From the NCBI RefSeq assembly GCF_040361255.1, contig NZ_APNG01000021.1, forward strand, positions 1 through 64,000: a stretch of DNA of 64,000 nucleotides, read 5' to 3'. A program made the position numbers and the translations under genes. This stretch comes from Salinisphaera sp040361255. GTDB taxonomy: Bacteria > Pseudomonadota > Gammaproteobacteria > Nevskiales > Salinisphaeraceae. Below are positions 17,691-25,581 of the stretch, piece after piece (within the stretch, counting starts at the first letter, position 1; every line of letters starts with the position of its first letter). The notes under the pieces were generated by a model. The model made no database searches. It was not told the DNA's origin and was given only the letters and a program-made list of their open reading frames with translations.

Positions 17691-17715
17691 GGGGTATTGC
17701 CTCTCGAGAGAATGG

Positions 17716-18516
17716 TCAGTCTGTAATCGGCGGCAGATCAACACGCGCGATCCAGCCTTCGGTGTCGTCGGCTGCGGCGGGATAAATCCGCAACACGCGC
17801 GGGTCGTGGCCCGGCACGATGTGATCTTCGCTGTCGGCGAGCCGGCGCACGGTGTCGTAGCCGGCCATCATGTCGCCGATGTTGAATACGACGGGGTAGG
17901 CTAGTTCGCGTTCGAGGTTGGCGTAGTAGTGCGCGGCGTCCGAGGCGAGCACCAGCCAGCCCCGCTGGGTGAACACGCGCAGCACCTGCAAGCCGTCCGA
18001 ATGGCCGCCGACGCAGTGCAGCGTGATACCGGGGGCGAGCTGATCCACGGGCTCGTGAAACCGCACGCGACCGGCGTAGAGCCGGTCGATCATGGCCTTG
18101 ACGTCTTCGACCGCGAACGGATGCCGCACCGCCTCGTGGCACATGCAACGCCCCGTACAGAACGCCATCTCGCGGTCCTGCACATGAAACCGCGCGTGGG
18201 GAAATAAATCGTGATTGCCGGCGTGGTCGTAATGCATGTGGGTAATGACGACGTCGGGCACGGCATCGGGGTCGATACCGATTTTCGCCAGCCCTTGCGC
18301 CACCGGATGCACGATCTCGCGACCGCGCTTGGCGGCCATCGCCTCGTCGAAGCCGGTGTCGACCACGATCACCCGATCGCGGCCGACGATGGCCCACACG
18401 AAATAGTCCATCGGCATGGGCCCGTCATGGATATCGCCGCCGATGAAGTTATCGCGGGCCATGCGTTCGTGCTGGGCATATTTAATCGCGTAGACGCGAT
18501 AGGTTTCCGTGGTCAA
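17716..18516 (-). CDS. Metallo-beta-lactamase-fold hydrolase, N-acyl-homoserine-lactonase-like
   Basis: A 266-residue MBL-fold enzyme. The zinc motif HMHYDHAGNH is near residue 100, the third His in VGGHSDG near 180, the bridging Asp in LASDAAHY near 203 and the last His in VPGHDPR near 245. This matches the AiiA-type lactonase arrangement, but the catabolic context suggests a pathway lactone rather than quorum-signal cleavage. The start is probably TTG at 18516, six bases after GGAGG. An upstream GTG at 18540 would place that ribosome site inside the gene. It is the first gene of the cluster. Confidence 0.75.
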   Translation of the reverse strand: MTTETYRVYAIKYAQHERMARDNFIGGDIHDGPMPMDYFVWAIVGRDRVIVVDTGFDEAMAAKRGREIVHPVAQGLAKIGIDPDAVPDVVITHMHYDHAGNHDLFPHARFHVQDREMAFCTGRCMCHEAVRHPFAVEDVKAMIDRLYAGRVRFHEPVDQLAPGITLHCVGGHSDGLQVLRVFTQRGWLVLASDAAHYYANLERELAYPVVFNIGDMMAGYDTVRRLADSEDHIVPGHDPRVLRIYPAAADDTEGWIARVDLPPITD

Positions 18517-18835
18517 AGCGTTTCCTCCGATCTCCAGCACGACTCACCAGTGTTTGGCCGCTGCCGATCACTACCTGCGATGGTCGCCAAATTAAAATAT
18601 TGTCATACAATACTTCAATACGACGAACGTCTTACGCTGCGACGACTCAAGCGTGACGCAGCCAGCGCCGACCGTAATACCGTCTCCGACCCTCATTGCA
18701 CCCGAGACATGTCGGGCGGCTACAATGATGCTTTAACCCAACCTGTCGCCGCCGGTCGCGCACGTCTTTTCAGACGACGCGCCGTTCCCGGCACACCCGG
18801 CGGGCGCCCCCCTAAACCGTCTTGGATTCGGACTC
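18517..18835. other. Divergent promoter region, lactonase cluster / xthA
   Basis: This 319-base spacer holds an AT-rich patch with the dyad at 18598-18612, probably the control region of the minus-strand catabolic cluster. For xthA, TTGCAC (from 18694) and TACAAT (18721-18726) could be -35 and -10 boxes with a long 19-base spacer. No open frame in it looks coding. Confidence 0.4.
18598..18612. promoter_or_regulatory. Candidate GntR operator of the catabolic cluster
   Basis: TATTGT-CAT-ACAATA is a perfect 6-bp dyad with a 3-base centre, the size and style of sites bound by FCD-type GntR regulators. It lies about 80 bases upstream of the lactonase start, and the cluster ends with a GntR gene (10246-10923). 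Confidence 0.45.
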
Positions 18836-19609
18836 ATGCGGATTGCGACCTGGAACGTGAACTCGCTCAACGTGCGCCTGGAACATGTGCTGGCCTGGCT
18901 GGAGAAGAACCCGGTCGATGCGCTCGCATTGCAGGAAACCAAGCTCACCGACGACAAGTTTCCGCAGGATGCGATCCTGGAGGCCGGCTACCAAACCGTA
19001 TTCACCGGCCAGAAAACCTACAACGGCGTGGCCCTGCTCACGAAAACGCCGGCCGAGCACGTCGCCTATGCGCTGCCCGGCTTCGAGGATGACCACAAGC
19101 GCGTAATCGCGGCCACCGTAAACGGCGTGCGTGTCATCGGTGTGTATTGCCCCAATGGCCAGGCCCTGGATTCACCCAAGTTCGAATACAAACTGGCCTG
19201 GTTCGAAGCACTGGCCAGCTGGCTGAAAAACGAACTGGCGTCACACGACAAGCTGGTGCTCACCGGCGATTTCAATATCGCCCCACGTCCGGAAGACACC
19301 TACGATCCCGACAAATGGGAAGGCCGTATCCTGTGTTCACCGCCCGAGCGCGCCGCCCTGCAGACCCTGCTCGATAACGGGCTTGCCGACTGCTGGCGGC
19401 TGTTCGACGAACGCGAAGGTCGCCATCGTTTTACCTGGTGGGATTACCGCAACGGCGGCTGGGCACGTAATGCCGGGCTGCGTATCGATCACGTGCTGGC
19501 CACCCCGGCGCTGGTCGGGGTCTGCCGCGAGTGCAAGGCGCACGTGGGCGAGCGCGGCCGCAAGCGCCCCTCCGATCATGTGCCGGTGGTCGCCGAGTTC
19601 GAGCTATAA
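18836..19609 (+). CDS. xthA: Exodeoxyribonuclease III
   Basis: A 257-residue Mg-dependent AP endonuclease and 3'-5' exonuclease acting in base-excision repair. Family motifs are in order: WNVNSLNVR at residues 5-13, QETKL with the metal-binding Glu near 34, YCPNGQ near 104, GDFNIAP near 143, the RIDHVLATP segment near 217 and the catalytic pair DHVPV near 248. The length is normal. It converges on the symporter operon, with a perfect hairpin between them. Confidence 0.93.
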   Translation: MRIATWNVNSLNVRLEHVLAWLEKNPVDALALQETKLTDDKFPQDAILEAGYQTVFTGQKTYNGVALLTKTPAEHVAYALPGFEDDHKRVIAATVNGVRVIGVYCPNGQALDSPKFEYKLAWFEALASWLKNELASHDKLVLTGDFNIAPRPEDTYDPDKWEGRILCSPPERAALQTLLDNGLADCWRLFDEREGRHRFTWWDYRNGGWARNAGLRIDHVLATPALVGVCRECKAHVGERGRKRPSDHVPVVAEFEL

Positions 19610-19622
19610 GATCGGCGTTAGC

Positions 19623-19650
19623 GCTTGCTGCCCGCCTACGGGCAGCAAGC
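19623..19650. terminator. Strong hairpin between xthA and the symporter operon
   Basis: GCTTGCTGCCCG pairs perfectly with CGGGCAGCAAGC around a CCTA loop (12-bp stem). It follows the xthA stop by 13 bases and also ends the minus-strand operon, whose last stop is at 19666. There is no U-run, but the location suggests a bidirectional terminator. Confidence 0.6.
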
Positions 19651-19665
19651 AAACACCTGACCGGC

Positions 19666-19761
19666 TCAGTCGCGGTACCACAGGGCCAGACCGAGCCCGC
19701 AGACCGCCAACGCCCCGATGGTTCCATAGAGCCAGATAGTCATCATTTCGTTGACCCACAT
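19666..19761 (-). CDS. Small membrane protein, likely symporter accessory subunit
   Basis: A 31-residue protein reading MWVNEMMTIWLYGTIGALAV and ending WYRD: one transmembrane helix with Trp/Tyr at both ends. The ATG follows the symporter stop codon by 3 bases, and AGGAGGG lies inside the end of the symporter gene, so translation should be coupled. The size, single helix and position just after a sodium:solute symporter match the small accessory proteins (MetS-like) described for NSS and SSS transporters. The function is inferred from these features; the sequence is too short for homology by eye. Confidence 0.65.
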   Translation of the reverse strand: MWVNEMMTIWLYGTIGALAVCGLGLALWYRD

Positions 19762-19764
19762 GCT

Positions 19765-21237
19765 TCAGCCCTCCTGTGTGGTGAGATGGTGACGGGTGGC
19801 GATGCCGACCACGAGCATGACCGTCAGACCGATCAGTACGCCGACCGAGCCGGCGGCCATGGTGCTCTTGATCGCATCCGTGAACATAATGGCCAGATAG
19901 GCGACCAGACCGGCGACCAGGGAATACGAGGCGGCAGCCCGCGTGGCCAAGGCCGGGAAGAACAGGCTGGCCAGCAACGGCCCGAGCGTGCCCGAGGCCA
20001 CCCCGGAAATACCCACCCAAATGAACATGCCGATCGACTCGGGGGGATTGAACACGATCAAAGACGCGACCACGCCGACTACGATGACCGAAATACGCGA
20101 CAGCAGCAGCGCCGAGCGTTCCGCTTCGGCCGGCGATTTCTTTATATAGCCACGTCGTACAAGAACCTTCAGGTAGATATCGTTGGCCACGATCGTGGAC
20201 ATCACCACGAAAATCCCGTCGGTGGTGGACATAGCCGCGGCGATGATGACCAGGCCGAGAAACGCCGATACGATCGGCGGGAAGGCGACGGTCACGTACT
20301 GGAGCAAACTGGTATCCAGGTTGTCGACGTCAATGGTCACCGCGGCATACAACCCCCCGAATATGACCAGCAGGAAGCCAAGCGCCGCCACGATATAGAC
20401 GATAATCATGCGGCGCATATCTTTCGGGTCCTTGAGCGCCAGCACCTTGTTGAACAGCTGCGGCTGGGCGGCGAACGCAAACTGGATGATGAAAGCGCCC
20501 ACGATGGCCGGCACCGAATAGAACACGATCGAATCGGGATTGGTCACGGCCACCAGATTGGGGTCGCGCGCTTCCAGCGTCTGCGATATTTCGGTCAGCG
20601 CGGCGGTGAGGCCGCCGTCGAACATCCAGAACACGGAGACGAACACCAGCACCCCCATGATCACCATCAGCAGGGCCTGGGCCGCATCGGTATAGATATC
20701 GGCATAGGAACCGCCACCGAACACATAGGCCACCACGATGACGGCGATGAAAACGACGCCGACGTCGTAAGGCAACCCGAGCAGGGTGTTGAAGATCCAG
20801 GCCCCTGCAGCAAACTGTGCGGCGATATAGAAAATGTTGAAAAGACAGATCAACGCGGCGCCGACCCGCACGAAGTCGCTGTTATAGCGATCGCCCAGCC
20901 AATCGGGCAGCGACAATGACTTCTGACTGATATTCATTGCCCGTGCGCGCTTGGCAATGACGATCAAGCCCAGCGGCGAGGCCGCGATCAGGGTCAGGAA
21001 TATCCAAAGCGATGAAAAGCCCCATTCGTAGGCCCAGCCGGTATAGCCAACGAAAGTCGAGGCGCTGAAAAAAGTCGCGGCATAGGCCAGACCCAGCACG
21101 ACCGGCCCCAGCGACGCCCCGGCGATGGAAAAGTCGGCGATGGTGGCGGTTTTCTTGGAGCCGATATAGCCGAGCACGGCAATCAGCGCCAAAAATATCA
21201 CCAGGCCGATCCATATCATTATTCGCGTGTCGTTCAC
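19765..21237 (-). CDS. Sodium:solute symporter family transporter
   Basis: A 490-residue SSS-family Na+ symporter with about 13 transmembrane helices. Family features are the YIGSKKTATIADFSIAG start after helix 1, SASTFVGYTGWAYEWG near residue 65, LPDWLGDRYNS near 120, and the AAAMSTTDGIFVVMSTIVANDIY segment around 330. GTG 21237 was chosen because GGGGGAG lies 5 bases upstream and the protein then starts right before the first helix. It lies between a carbon-nitrogen hydrolase and a 31-residue membrane protein; the substrate may be the amide cleaved by that hydrolase. Confidence 0.85.
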   Translation of the reverse strand: MNDTRIMIWIGLVIFLALIAVLGYIGSKKTATIADFSIAGASLGPVVLGLAYAATFFSASTFVGYTGWAYEWGFSSLWIFLTLIAASPLGLIVIAKRARAMNISQKSLSLPDWLGDRYNSDFVRVGAALICLFNIFYIAAQFAAGAWIFNTLLGLPYDVGVVFIAVIVVAYVFGGGSYADIYTDAAQALLMVIMGVLVFVSVFWMFDGGLTAALTEISQTLEARDPNLVAVTNPDSIVFYSVPAIVGAFIIQFAFAAQPQLFNKVLALKDPKDMRRMIIVYIVAALGFLLVIFGGLYAAVTIDVDNLDTSLLQYVTVAFPPIVSAFLGLVIIAAAMSTTDGIFVVMSTIVANDIYLKVLVRRGYIKKSPAEAERSALLLSRISVIVVGVVASLIVFNPPESIGMFIWVGISGVASGTLGPLLASLFFPALATRAAASYSLVAGLVAYLAIMFTDAIKSTMAAGSVGVLIGLTVMLVVGIATRHHLTTQEG

Positions 21238-21330
21238 GTTGACTCCCCCAATTTCAGTGATTATTAATCCGGCACGAAAACAGCTGGCTTCGTCAGCTGT
21301 TTTCAACGCCTTCCAAGCGATACCGGGTTG

Positions 21331-22182
21331 CTAGAGCAGCCGATCAGTCAGAAAGCGATAACTGGTGCGGGCAGCGATCAGGTCTTCCCTATCCAGCTCG
21401 GCCCTTAGAATTTCGCTGTCGCGCTCACCCGCCGTCGCAAGGATCTGGCCGGTCGGCGCGACGATCTGGCTCAGCCCGAGGCGCTCCCAGACACCGGCCT
21501 GAGAGCCCATATCGAGGCTTCCGCAGGCGTTGCAGCCCACGACGAAGGCCTGGTTCTGTATCGCCGTGACCATCGGCAGCGCCGCCCAGTAATCGCGTTT
21601 GACGTGCTCGATTCCGACCCCGCCCTTGGCGCCACCGCGCCAGGTGGACGAACAGAACACGATGATCTCTGCGCCCTGGTCGGACAGCGCTCGGAAATAC
21701 TCGGGGAACATCACGTCGTAGCAGATCGCGATACCGATACGTCCGAGCGGACTATCGATTACTTCGATCGAATCTGCAGGCGTGTAATAGAGCTTTTCCA
21801 GACCTGGCAGGTGGACCTTTCGGGTAACCCCGAGCAGACCGTCTGGGCCGATCAATGCGGCGCTGTTGTAGACCACGCCGGTGGTATCTGCACGCTCGGC
21901 GAACCCGACCACGGCATGGGTATTGGCGGCCCGGGCCGCGGCGGCCACACGACCGAGTTCCGGACCGTTGAGCTCGATCGTAGCTTCGCGCCAGTAGCGT
22001 TCATAGCCGCCGGGTTCGTGCCGGAAAAAACTCGTGATGCCCATTTCAGGAAACACCACGAGTTCACTGCCACGCTGGCCTTCCTCTTCGAGCCGCTGCT
22101 CGATATAGACCAGGTTGGCTTCCATCTGCCCCATGTCGCCGGGCGCGTGCTGCACCACGGATACAGCCGTGTTCGCTTTCAT
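21331..22182 (-). CDS. Carbon-nitrogen hydrolase (nitrilase superfamily)
   Basis: A 283-residue enzyme with the nitrilase-superfamily catalytic triad: Glu in VVFPEMG near residue 45, Lys in TRKVHLPG near 122, and Cys in AICYDVMFPE near 156. Such enzymes hydrolyse amides, nitriles or carbamoyl-amines; the subclass cannot be fixed here, although N-carbamoyl-amide hydrolases have similar lengths. ATG 22182 is preferred over TTG/GTG codons just before it. An inverted repeat (22194-22220) covers the likely ribosome-binding site. The symporter follows after 93 bases and a LysR gene is divergent. Confidence 0.85.
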   Translation of the reverse strand: MKANTAVSVVQHAPGDMGQMEANLVYIEQRLEEEGQRGSELVVFPEMGITSFFRHEPGGYERYWREATIELNGPELGRVAAAARAANTHAVVGFAERADTTGVVYNSAALIGPDGLLGVTRKVHLPGLEKLYYTPADSIEVIDSPLGRIGIAICYDVMFPEYFRALSDQGAEIIVFCSSTWRGGAKGGVGIEHVKRDYWAALPMVTAIQNQAFVVGCNACGSLDMGSQAGVWERLGLSQIVAPTGQILATAGERDSEILRAELDREDLIAARTSYRFLTDRLL

Positions 22183-22193
22183 CACCAAGACAT

Positions 22194-22220
22194 CTTCTCG
22201 ATTGATTCAATATCGAGAAG
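22194..22220. promoter_or_regulatory. Inverted repeat over the hydrolase leader
   Basis: CTTCTCGAT (22194-22202) pairs perfectly with ATCGAGAAG (22212-22220) around a 9-base loop. It begins 12 bases from the hydrolase ATG, and its proximal arm contains the GAGAAG ribosome-site candidate. It may be the site of the divergent LysR regulator or an RNA hairpin that hides the ribosome site. Confidence 0.45.
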
Positions 22221-22310
22221 CTAGCCGCTCATGCCGGCCCTGCGATAGATAAAAATCATTACAGCGCATGTCATAATTTTTACGCTCGTCACTATTCCAC
22301 CTTGGCTGAC

Positions 22311-23222
22311 ATGTCAGACGAAGCCCAACTACTCGCGACAAACTGGAACGACCTGAAGTATTTTCTGGCGCTTGCCCGACACGGGCGCCTGACCCGGGCC
22401 GCACGTGTGCTCGACGCCTCTCGTGTGACTGTCGGCAACCGTATCCGGGTACTCGAAAGCGCGCTCGACGTACAGTTGTTCGTGCAGACAGGCGACGGTT
22501 TCAAGCTGACCCACGTCGGCATGGGCCTGTTACGCCACGCCGAAAATCTGGAACGCAATCTTCGTCTCGGCCTGGAGGGGATCGAGGCGCCGGGCGCACG
22601 ATCGCGCGTACGCATCGGCGTCACCGAAGGGCTGGGCGACAACTACCTGTCACGCCGCATTGCGGCCTGGGTACCCGACAGCGGTATCGATATCGATTTC
22701 ATCTCGTTGCCCAAGTCGACCACCGTCACCAGCCGTGAAGCCGATATCAGCATCACGCTGGAGCAGCCGACCGGGGAATTCGTGATCCGGCGTCTGCTGA
22801 CCGCCTATACGCTGGGCGTTTATGCCAGCCACGACTATCTCGCCCGGCACGCCGCCATTCGCCATCGCAGCCAGCTCATTGATCATGGATGGATCGGCTA
22901 TATCGACAACAGGCTGTTCACCGGCGAACTGAGGTATCACTACGAGATCGCGCCGCAGCTGAATTTCGTGTTCCAAAGCACCACCATCGGCGCTCAGAAG
23001 GAAGCGGCGCTGGCAGGCGTGGGGCTATCGATCCTGCCCGACTACATGGCGGCGCACGAGCCGCGCCTGGCCCGGGTGCTGACCGACGACCTGCGCTTCG
23101 TGCGGCATTACTGGATATCCACCAACCGCGACCTGCATCGCTTCGACGCCGTTAACCGCAGCTGGCATTTCATCGTCGACCGGGTAAACAGGGATCAAGG
23201 GCTGCTTTACTCAGACGCGTGA
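22311..23222 (+). CDS. LysR-family transcriptional regulator
   Basis: A 303-residue regulator with an N-terminal LysR helix-turn-helix (residues about 12-70; WNDLKYFLALARHGRLTRAA, then RVTVGNRIRVLE) and a periplasmic-binding-like co-inducer domain from about 90. It is divergent from the carbon-nitrogen hydrolase/symporter operon across 128 bases, the classical LysR arrangement, so it most likely controls that operon. ATG 22311 begins just before the HTH; a TTG three codons earlier is possible. Confidence 0.85.
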   Translation: MSDEAQLLATNWNDLKYFLALARHGRLTRAARVLDASRVTVGNRIRVLESALDVQLFVQTGDGFKLTHVGMGLLRHAENLERNLRLGLEGIEAPGARSRVRIGVTEGLGDNYLSRRIAAWVPDSGIDIDFISLPKSTTVTSREADISITLEQPTGEFVIRRLLTAYTLGVYASHDYLARHAAIRHRSQLIDHGWIGYIDNRLFTGELRYHYEIAPQLNFVFQSTTIGAQKEAALAGVGLSILPDYMAAHEPRLARVLTDDLRFVRHYWISTNRDLHRFDAVNRSWHFIVDRVNRDQGLLYSDA

Positions 23223-23309
23223 ACACCCGGGTCACCATTCGCCGGCCGGCCATCGCCGTTCCGATTTATCGGCCGAGCGTTATACCCGGCACCCTGCACT
23301 ACCACAACG

Positions 23310-24263
23310 TCAATAGCGGCTGGATTCCTCTACCGCCGCGTTGATGCGCTCCAGCGTTTCCACCACGGCCAGAGCGCTTTCGCCGTCGGAGCGGGCAGGC
23401 TGGCGATCCTTCACGCGGTCGAGGAAGTGCTGCAGCTCGAGCTTGAGCGGCTGGCCGTCGCCGCGGTGGACGACTTCGCTGCCCTCATCATGGTTCTGCA
23501 GTTCGGCATCGATCCAGCGACGGTGGTGGGTCACCGTCTGGGCCACTTCGTCGTAGACGAGCATGCCGCGCGAGCCGCGCAGAATCGTGCGGCGATCGGT
23601 TTCCGGCCACAGCCAGGAAGTATGGATATTGCCGCGCACGCCGTTGGCGAATTCCAGATGCACATGCACCTCGTCTTCCACGCCCAGGCCGAGCATGCGA
23701 TGGCCGGTTCCGCGCACCCGGTCGGGCGCTTCGCCGACGAGATACAGCATCACCGCCATATCGTGCACGCCGATATCCCAGATCACGTTCTCGGCACTGC
23801 GCGCGCGGCCCAGATTGAGCCGCTCGTGACGAATCGAGAACAGCTCACCGATCTCGCCGCTGGCGACATAGTCGCGTATCCAGGAAATCGCCGGCTGGTA
23901 GATCAGCAGATGACCGACCATAAGAATGGCGTCATTGTGCCGGGCCGCATCCACGAGCTGACGGGCTTCGCCCGAGCTGTGCGTGAGCGGTTTTTCGACG
24001 AACACATCCTTGCCCGCCTCGATCGCTGCCATGGCGATCTCGAAATGCGAGGGCGTGGGTGTGGCAATGGTCACGGCATCGCAGTCCGAGGATTCGAGCG
24101 CAGCGCGCCAGTCCTCGAACAGCGCAACGCCGGGATACTGCTCGCCGTAGCCGTTCAGGCGTTCGGTATTGCCTTCGACGATCCCGGCCAGCACGCCCAG
24201 TTCGTCGAGATTACGGATGATGTTCTTGCCCCAGGCACCGGCCCCGATCGCCACTACTCGCAT
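23310..24263 (-). CDS. Gfo/Idh/MocA-family oxidoreductase
   Basis: A 317-residue NAD(P)-dependent oxidoreductase. The Rossmann motif VAIGAGAWGKNIIRN opens the protein, TIATPTPSHFEIA follows near residue 70, and the catalytic-region motif GKDVFVEKPLTHS, with the family's conserved Lys-Pro, is near residue 90. Members act on sugars, inositol or nucleotide sugars; the GAWGKNIIRN start and HDMAVMLYLVG segment resemble UDP-sugar or GlcNAc-type dehydrogenases. ATG 24263 has ACAGGA upstream. No sugar genes surround it, so the substrate is open. Confidence 0.8.
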   Translation of the reverse strand: MRVVAIGAGAWGKNIIRNLDELGVLAGIVEGNTERLNGYGEQYPGVALFEDWRAALESSDCDAVTIATPTPSHFEIAMAAIEAGKDVFVEKPLTHSSGEARQLVDAARHNDAILMVGHLLIYQPAISWIRDYVASGEIGELFSIRHERLNLGRARSAENVIWDIGVHDMAVMLYLVGEAPDRVRGTGHRMLGLGVEDEVHVHLEFANGVRGNIHTSWLWPETDRRTILRGSRGMLVYDEVAQTVTHHRRWIDAELQNHDEGSEVVHRGDGQPLKLELQHFLDRVKDRQPARSDGESALAVVETLERINAAVEESSRY

Positions 24264-24573
24264 ATATCGCTGTCCTGTCACCGCTTCGTAACGCGCCGTA
24301 GTGTACGCGCTTGTTTTCCTGCAGGCCCGATCTGCATGCGCGACCGCCGAGACGCGTCGCACGGCAAACTGCGCGAATCGCACACTTGGCGGGGCTCGCC
24401 AACGCCTCTACGCGATATTTTCCGGCACCCCGCCAGGCCTTGGCCACACTGGCCTTGCGGGCGATAACACCCGAAAACTCCGTACCCGGGTCCACGTTGT
24501 GCGGTCGACTCGTGCAGGCCTATATTCGGTCTAACCTTGCGTGTTCAGCGCGCCAGTCTTTCGGAGCCTCGCC
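24264..24573. other. Divergent intergenic region before the copper island
   Basis: 310 bases between the Gfo/Idh gene and the DUF411 gene without a convincing coding frame. TATATT at 24521-24526 could be a -10 box for the copper genes. I see no MerR-type dyad here comparable to the one at 29093-29123. Confidence 0.35.
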
Positions 24574-25014
24574 ATGATCGTCTCTCGCTTTCGCTCGCTA
24601 TCGCGTTTTGCGGCCACCCTGCTGCTATGGGCCGTGGCCAGCATTGCCGTTGCCGCGCCGCTGAGCGCAACGCTGTATCGCGATGCAAGCTGTGGCTGCT
24701 GCCACAAGTATGTGGATCATCTGCGCGCCGCTGGCTACGACGTGACGGTTGCCGAGATGGGCAATCGCGCCGAGCGGTTTCGCGCAGCCGGCGTGCCGCC
24801 CGAACTGAGTTCCTGCCACATGATGCGTATCGGCGGTTATGTGGTGGTCGGGCATGTCCCGCTGGAAACGGTGGCCCGGCTGCTGCGCGAACAGCCCGAT
24901 ATCAAAGGCATCGCCCTGCCGGGCATGCCGATCGGCACCCCCGGCATGCCGGGTGAAAAAACACAGCCATTCGTCGTGCGTACCCTGCAGGGCGATGTCT
25001 ATGCGCGCCTCTAG
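24574..25014 (+). CDS. DUF411 metal-binding exported protein (CopG-like)
   Basis: A 146-residue exported protein: signal peptide to about residue 30 (hydrophobic core LLLWAVASIAVA, then AAP), followed by a thioredoxin-like DUF411 domain. The CxCC-H metal motif DASCGCCHKYVDHL is near residue 40, and further metal-type ligands appear in SSCHMM and the Met-rich GMPIGTPGMPG near the end. DUF411 proteins such as CopG are periplasmic and associated with copper resistance. ATG 24574 follows CGGAG. It is the first gene of a copper island. Confidence 0.85.
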   Translation: MIVSRFRSLSRFAATLLLWAVASIAVAAPLSATLYRDASCGCCHKYVDHLRAAGYDVTVAEMGNRAERFRAAGVPPELSSCHMMRIGGYVVVGHVPLETVARLLREQPDIKGIALPGMPIGTPGMPGEKTQPFVVRTLQGDVYARL

Positions 25015-25066
25015 GCCGCTACGTCGCATGAGTGCCCAAGCGCGAGCCACGCGCTAGATCACCGCC

Positions 25067-25435
25067 ATGCGTGTCGTTCTGATGGCCGTATTGCTGCTGC
25101 AGATACTCGTTGCCGAGCCGCTGCTGGCCGCCAGCCATACGCACGGCATGGCAGCACCGGGGGCATACACGACCGGCGCGACGCAGGTCCACAAGGCAAA
25201 CGGCCCTGTCAACACGCAAGCACACGAACACAACGGCGGCGAGCACGACACCTGCCACACGCAAGACCGCTGCTGTTGTGTACTCGCGGGGCATTGTTCA
25301 GCAAGCGCGGTGACCGCAAGCACATCGCCGAACCCGTCGCCGACACCCGAGGCGTATGCCCCCGCCCGTCTGCTCGCGATGCTCGCGTACGGCTTTCCCA
25401 GCCGACCGCACCGCCCGCCCCCACGTTCTTCCTGA
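25067..25435 (+). CDS. Small exported His/Cys-rich protein, probably copper-binding
   Basis: A 122-residue protein with a clear signal peptide (MRVVLMAVLLLQILVAEPLLA). The mature part has a His-rich stretch (SHTHG, QAHEHNGGEH) followed by a Cys cluster (DTCHTQDRCCCVLAGHC, residues about 61-77), then a Pro/Ser-rich segment and a basic RPHRPPPRSS tail. It resembles small CopL/DUF2946-type proteins in copper operons, but I do not assign a family firmly. Position between DUF411 and a cytochrome c with His-rich tail supports metal binding in the periplasm. Confidence 0.6.
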   Translation: MRVVLMAVLLLQILVAEPLLAASHTHGMAAPGAYTTGATQVHKANGPVNTQAHEHNGGEHDTCHTQDRCCCVLAGHCSASAVTASTSPNPSPTPEAYAPARLLAMLAYGFPSRPHRPPPRSS

Positions 25436-25581
25436 TAACGCACTCCATAGGGCGCTACGGCGCCCTGTCTGAATTGGCACCGCGTTAGGTAAGGGCCGTC
25501 GTCCGCTTGGCCGGCCTCGCAAGGCATCGGCACATCGTGCCGACCGTACGCGCGCACTGCCGTTTAACGGGAAGCAAACGC

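Noticed and set aside
17716..18516. Quorum-quenching N-acyl-homoserine lactonase
   Set aside because: The motif fits, but no quorum-sensing gene is near and the gene heads a catabolic cluster; a pathway lactone is the simpler reading.
19531..20919. A 462-codon open frame on the plus strand
   Set aside because: It is antisense to the sodium:solute symporter and very rich in Asp, His, Gln and Arg, typical of the shadow of a membrane protein gene.
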